The notes under the pieces were generated by a model, which did no database searches, had not been told where the DNA came from, and was given only the letters and a program-made list of their open reading frames with translations. From contig NZ_FRBF01000014.1 of the NCBI RefSeq assembly GCF_900142545.1, positions 22,939 to 86,938 on the forward strand: 64,000 nucleotides of DNA, in the 5' to 3' direction. Positions 60,678 through 64,000 of the stretch are shown one piece after another. The stretch comes from Fibrobacter sp. UWT2. GTDB lineage: Bacteria; Fibrobacterota; Fibrobacteria; Fibrobacterales; Fibrobacteraceae. Both the position numbers and the translations under genes were made by a program. The stretch's first letter is position 1. Every line of letters begins with the position of its first letter.

Positions 60678-61124
60678 ATGTCAAGACGAATCCTAAAAGT
60701 GGCGTTGTTGATGATCGCCTCTTTTTTCGTAGCTCCGGTGTTTGTCGCTTGCGATAGCGCCGACGATAACGTACCTGAAATGAACCAGGTGCAGGCATCC
60801 ACTCCCAAGACCGTGCCTATCGTGCAGGTGGATGCATTCACGGCTCCCAACTCTTCGGAAATTACAGCCGAAAAGGCCAAGCTCTACGTGAAGGCAAGTG
60901 CCGCTCTCGTGGAACTCGGAGTCCGTTGGTCCGAACGTATCGACAAGGCAAGCGATACCGAAAAGATCCAGATTCTCAATGCCTACAATGTGGCCCGCGA
61001 CCAGCTTTGCGCCCGCGTCGGTCTCGCCGGCATTGCCGAATACAACTGGATTACCACGGTCGCCGTGCCTGATCCGAAGAACAAGCCGACTTTCGAAGCA
61101 GCCGGCATGCGCACTGCAAATTAA
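60678..61124 (+). CDS. Hypothetical lipoprotein
   Basis: The 148-residue product has a lipoprotein signal with lipobox FVAC at residues 22-25, followed by DSADDN. The mature part is mainly helical (EITAEKAKLYVKASAALVEL). No domain recognised. GAGG precedes the ATG. It follows the tRNA by 22 bases. Confidence 0.65.
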   Translation: MSRRILKVALLMIASFFVAPVFVACDSADDNVPEMNQVQASTPKTVPIVQVDAFTAPNSSEITAEKAKLYVKASAALVELGVRWSERIDKASDTEKIQILNAYNVARDQLCARVGLAGIAEYNWITTVAVPDPKNKPTFEAAGMRTAN

Positions 61125-61150
61125 GTTTTTTGCAGTAAGCAATTGCAAGT

Positions 61151-62488
61151 CTAGCCGTGCAAGCTCTTCAGTTCCGGAGAGTACATCTTGTAAAAATCCC
61201 TGCCGTGTTCCTTTACAAAGTAAAGCGCCATGTCGGCCGCACGGTACAGGTCTTCGAAGTTCTTACCGTGTCCGGGAAATACGGATAATCCTATTGAAAG
61301 CGAGACGTGCCTTTCTAAAGGTTCGCCTGCAAAAAGGTGTCTTGCTTTATCCGAAATCATTGCGGCAAGCTTAACAGCCGTTTCGGGCTTGATATCTCGC
61401 AAGTATACCATAAATTCATCGCCACCGATACGTCCTGCAATATACATTCCTTTGAATGATTTGTGCAGGATGTCACCGATTTCTTTTAGCACGCGGTCAC
61501 CGGCGGCGTGTCCGAACTTGTCGTTCACTTCCTTGAATTCGTCCACGTCGATCATCATCAGGGCACCGCGTTCATCGCAGTGCTTTTTGATGGTGTCCGT
61601 AATTTCGCTTTCGGTTTCCTGCTTGTTCAAAAGTCCCGTGAGCGAGTCCGTCTTGGAACGTTTTTCGAGTTCCAGCTTGAGCGACTGGATTTCTGTCACG
61701 TTATTGATAAGCGCGATAATTCCGTTGACATTTCCGTTTTCGTCAAAGACGGGGCGCTTGATCAGCTCCAGGTATTCGACTCCGTCTTTACCTTGTTCCT
61801 TGATGACGTAGTTGGTGCCTTTGCCCGTGCGCAAAAGTTCCTTGTCAGATTCCATTGCCTTTTTGGCGTTTTCCTTGTCTTCGCGAATTTCGATATCCGT
61901 CTTTCCGCGAATAGTCCAGTTCGGGTCGCCTTCGGTATGCAAATGGTGCCAGTAGTGGGTTGCGAAAACGTACTTGCCTTCGGCATCTTTCAGGTAAATG
62001 TTCGACGGCAGTTCCTTCAGGATTTTTTCGACTTCGGAGAATGTGGCCGAGTCCTTGCCCCTGATTGTATTGTTGATTCGAAGCATGATCAGTTCTTTAC
62101 GGAACGGTGGCTCGAAGTATTCGTTTGCACCAGCTTCAATACAGGGGATGTAGTCATCGGAATTTTCAACTGCAGAAACGGCGATGTTCGGAATGCCCAC
62201 GAATCGCTTGTCTTCGTTCAGTTTTTTCTGCAGCCAGAATCCGCTTTGCTTGCACAGTTCCACGTTGAACAGAATAGCCGAAATATTGTCGTGCTGCTTG
62301 TCTACCAGTTGCAATGCCTCATTTTCGGAATCCACGTCAATAATGGGATATTCTTCCGAAAGCATGGCGCGGAATTTTTTCAGGGCTGGGTTATTAATTT
62401 GTACAAGAACGAGCTTACGTTTCGCGATAGGTTGAACGACCTTCGCGTCATCGATATTGGAAATATTTTCATTTTCAAGTATCTGCAT
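61151..62488 (-). CDS. Diguanylate cyclase with receiver-like and PAS domains
   Basis: The 445-residue product has a receiver-like fold at residues about 22-135 in which the phospho-acceptor Asp is Asn75 (AILFNVELCK), a PAS-like domain at about 150-268 (NIYLKDAEGKYVFATHYWHH, GIIALINNVTE) and a GGDEF domain with an intact catalytic motif at 355-359 (RIGGDEFMV). No RxxD inhibitory site lies five residues before it. It should make cyclic di-GMP without feedback control. ATG 62488 begins the conserved region. Confidence 0.9.
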   Translation of the reverse strand: MQILENENISNIDDAKVVQPIAKRKLVLVQINNPALKKFRAMLSEEYPIIDVDSENEALQLVDKQHDNISAILFNVELCKQSGFWLQKKLNEDKRFVGIPNIAVSAVENSDDYIPCIEAGANEYFEPPFRKELIMLRINNTIRGKDSATFSEVEKILKELPSNIYLKDAEGKYVFATHYWHHLHTEGDPNWTIRGKTDIEIREDKENAKKAMESDKELLRTGKGTNYVIKEQGKDGVEYLELIKRPVFDENGNVNGIIALINNVTEIQSLKLELEKRSKTDSLTGLLNKQETESEITDTIKKHCDERGALMMIDVDEFKEVNDKFGHAAGDRVLKEIGDILHKSFKGMYIAGRIGGDEFMVYLRDIKPETAVKLAAMISDKARHLFAGEPLERHVSLSIGLSVFPGHGKNFEDLYRAADMALYFVKEHGRDFYKMYSPELKSLHG

Positions 62489-62546
62489 GATCCCAACACT
62501 CTTTTTGTATAGATATATATATTTTTTTGTGGCGGTGGTCAAAAAT

Positions 62547-63392
62547 CTATTCCAACTTGGAATAGATTTCCGGATTGCAACTGTAGAAGCGTCGGTGAGT
62601 CCATCCATACCAGAGTGCGGGCTTTTCGGCGATTCGTTTTTCGAGCCAGTGGTTGAACGCTTCGTTGACGCTGTTTCCTGTCGGAGTGATTTCTGTTGCA
62701 TGCAGGATTTTTTCCGAAGCTGTTTCTTCGAGCCAGCAAATGAATACAGGAGTTTCCGGACGGTGCCTTAATAAAAAGTCCGGTAGCGGATTGACGTGTA
62801 CTTTTTTTCCGAGGAACGTGGACGTGGCTGCACTTTCGATTCGGCTGTCCTGATCCATCAATAGGCAGAACAGTTTTTTTTCGTCTAGCAGTCGCAAGAA
62901 TTCGCGCGGGTTTTTCGCATTCACGGAATAATTTACTTTGTCTACAGAACGGATTCTGTTTTCGACAATGCGGTTGAGAACTGCGGGCTTTAGCGGTATG
63001 TAGCTAGCCTTGAGCGGAATGTCTAGGCGGCAGAGCCACGGGCCAATGGCTTCGTAGTTACCATAATGTGCGGTCAAGAAGATTCCGCCTTTGCGCATCT
63101 TGTCCAGTACAGGTTCGCTACCGTCCGCAAGTTTGTATGTAATTAGGTTCTGCTTGAAGGGGTAGCTACTGAAATCCTGCGACAATCTTTTGAATGAACC
63201 GAAGTCAAAAAGGATCTCGCTGACGTGACGAGACAGGTTAGAAATAATTTGTTTGTATTCTTTAGTATAAATTACTTTAGACGGATTGGAGTGTACAAAG
63301 TTCAAATTAGCTTGTACGACATCTCGCTTCCAGCCTGATACAAGCAGGAGCCTGTAAATGATTTTCTCGAAAATGTAGCCGGGCTTGAACAA
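62547..63392 (-). CDS. LpxL/HtrB-family lysophospholipid (lipid A) acyltransferase
   Basis: The 281-residue product has the family HX4E site in FLTAHYGNYEAIG at about residue 108 and the region CLLMDQDSRIESA. It transfers a late acyl chain to lipid A or a similar lipid at the inner membrane. The frame opens with TTG at 63392; no ATG lies nearby and AAGGA precedes the TTG. The gene starts 6 bases after the small Cys-rich gene, so the two are co-transcribed. Confidence 0.88.
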   Translation of the reverse strand: MFKPGYIFEKIIYRLLLVSGWKRDVVQANLNFVHSNPSKVIYTKEYKQIISNLSRHVSEILFDFGSFKRLSQDFSSYPFKQNLITYKLADGSEPVLDKMRKGGIFLTAHYGNYEAIGPWLCRLDIPLKASYIPLKPAVLNRIVENRIRSVDKVNYSVNAKNPREFLRLLDEKKLFCLLMDQDSRIESAATSTFLGKKVHVNPLPDFLLRHRPETPVFICWLEETASEKILHATEITPTGNSVNEAFNHWLEKRIAEKPALWYGWTHRRFYSCNPEIYSKLE

Positions 63393-63398
63393 GGTGAG

Positions 63399-63563
63399 TT
63401 AGTCCTTGTCCGGTTTGGGCTTCTTTTTATTGGAGTCGTTGGCGGATTCACTGAAGGGAAATACGAACCGTCCGCGGAGAACGCAACCGGGTGCACCCGG
63501 ATCGCATTCCTTTTTCCGCTTGTTGCAGAATGTATTTCTCAAATGTCTGCACTCGTAACTCAT
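63399..63563 (-). CDS. Cys-rich 54-residue protein upstream of the acyltransferase
   Basis: ATG at 63563 to TAA at 63399. The product starts MSYECRHLRNTFCNKRKKEC and has four Cys (positions 5, 13, 20 and 27) in C-x7-C-x6-C-x6-C spacing, then GRFVFPFSESAND and a Lys-rich end. The pattern suggests a small metal- or Fe-S-binding protein. It is coupled to the acyltransferase gene by a 6-base gap. Codon use is native. Confidence 0.55.
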   Translation of the reverse strand: MSYECRHLRNTFCNKRKKECDPGAPGCVLRGRFVFPFSESANDSNKKKPKPDKD

Positions 63564-63741
63564 ATATGGAATTATAGAAAAGAACCGATGAAAAAGAAAA
63601 ATTGGCTAGAAATAACGCCTATGAATGGCTATAGCCAAAATAAATATGTTAATAGAGTGTTAATAAATTGATTATTATGTGGATATAAAACAGAAAAATG
63701 GAAAAAAGTGAAAAAAAATGAAAAAAAATGCGCAAAACCTC

Positions 63742-63770
63742 TTGACAATCGTCACAGAAAGTTCTATAAT
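63742..63770 (+). promoter_or_regulatory. rRNA operon promoter
   Basis: TTGACA (63742-63747) and TATAAT (63765-63770) match consensus exactly with 17 bases between; A-tracts upstream look like an UP element. It lies about 170 bases before the 16S start. Confidence 0.9.
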
Positions 63771-63941
63771 TGGCCTCACCCTCGAACGAGAGAGCTGAAG
63801 AGCTCAAACGAACGAGAACGGAGGCCCGCGAGGCCGCCGGGAAGATTGAAGGAATCGGAGATGTGCTTAGTGACGGGTCCAAGAGATTTCTTGGAATAGT
63901 CAATAATACGAACGTGATTAACGGGACCAAGACTTTAAAAA

Positions 63942-64000
63942 TTAATGAAGAGTTTGATCCTGGCTCAGAACGAACGCTGGTGGCGTGTCTTATACATGCA
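63942..64000 (+). rRNA. rrs: 16S rRNA, 5' end, cut by right edge
   Basis: AGAGTTTGATCCTGGCTCAG at 63949 is the universal 16S start sequence, placing the mature 5' end at about 63942. The rest lies outside the window. Confidence 0.97.

Overview
The window looks like a piece of a Fibrobacter chromosome (phylum Fibrobacterota). Evidence: a secreted protein with the Fibrobacter succinogenes major paralogous (FISUMP) domain, several secreted plant-polysaccharide enzymes (a CE1-type esterase, a clan GH-A glycosidase with CBM6, a PL14-like lyase, a Cthe_2159-type carbohydrate-binding lipoprotein) with Fibrobacter-type C-terminal modules, and GC-rich, GAA/AAG/GGC-biased codon use broken by AT-rich islands.

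Layout. 0-3 kb: small unknown genes, a FISUMP protein, a decayed antitoxin-like fragment, and a mobile mystery protein A/B (HTH + Fic) pair. 3.1-4.7 kb: a glutathione peroxidase-ohrR operon with a recognisable OhrR operator, and a Nudix hydrolase. 4.8-13.4 kb: secreted carbohydrate-binding or -degrading proteins, plus a 39-residue peptide gene behind a secreted protein. 13.4-23.2 kb: housekeeping genes (rsmA, tmk, secA, low-molecular-weight phosphatase, deoxyinosine glycosylase), a putative outer-membrane protein and a PL14-like lyase. 23.2-27 kb: an AlbA_2/ATPase regulator whose transcript seems to start with a compact structured RNA, and small unknown genes.

26.9-45.1 kb is a minus-strand defence island built on a type I restriction-modification locus (hsdM, hsdS, AlbA_2-ATPase, hsdR). 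Between hsdS and the AlbA_2 gene lies an AT-rich block of eight genes: a transglutaminase-like protein, a TPR protein, DUF3800, a UPF0489-like protein, a PLD-like protein and three unknowns. Behind hsdR lies a second AT-rich block: a GIY-YIG nuclease, two DUF262 proteins of GmrSD type and a zinc-motif protein. These blocks are the best candidates here for undescribed defence modules.

45.2-49.7 kb: a 19-residue-repeat protein, then a PARG-like protein, a macro-domain protein with an HTH-like tail, a VWA protein and a secreted thioredoxin. Another macro protein lies at 52.4 kb, so ADP-ribose handling is prominent.

49.7-64 kb is probably close to the replication origin. Five parS sites (consensus TGTTCCACGTGGAACA) lie between 51.8 and 55.6 kb, some inside reading frames, immediately before rsmG-parA-parB-M23 peptidase-bactofilin. 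AT-rich gaps with DnaA-box-like sequences lie at 51.6-52.0, 55.46-55.57 and 59.4-59.8 kb. Then come a metallophosphoesterase, an elongator tRNA-Met, a lipoprotein, a diguanylate cyclase, an LpxL-like acyltransferase with a 54-residue Cys-rich protein, and a consensus rRNA promoter driving a 16S rRNA gene cut by the right edge. No IS element, integrase or CRISPR array was seen.
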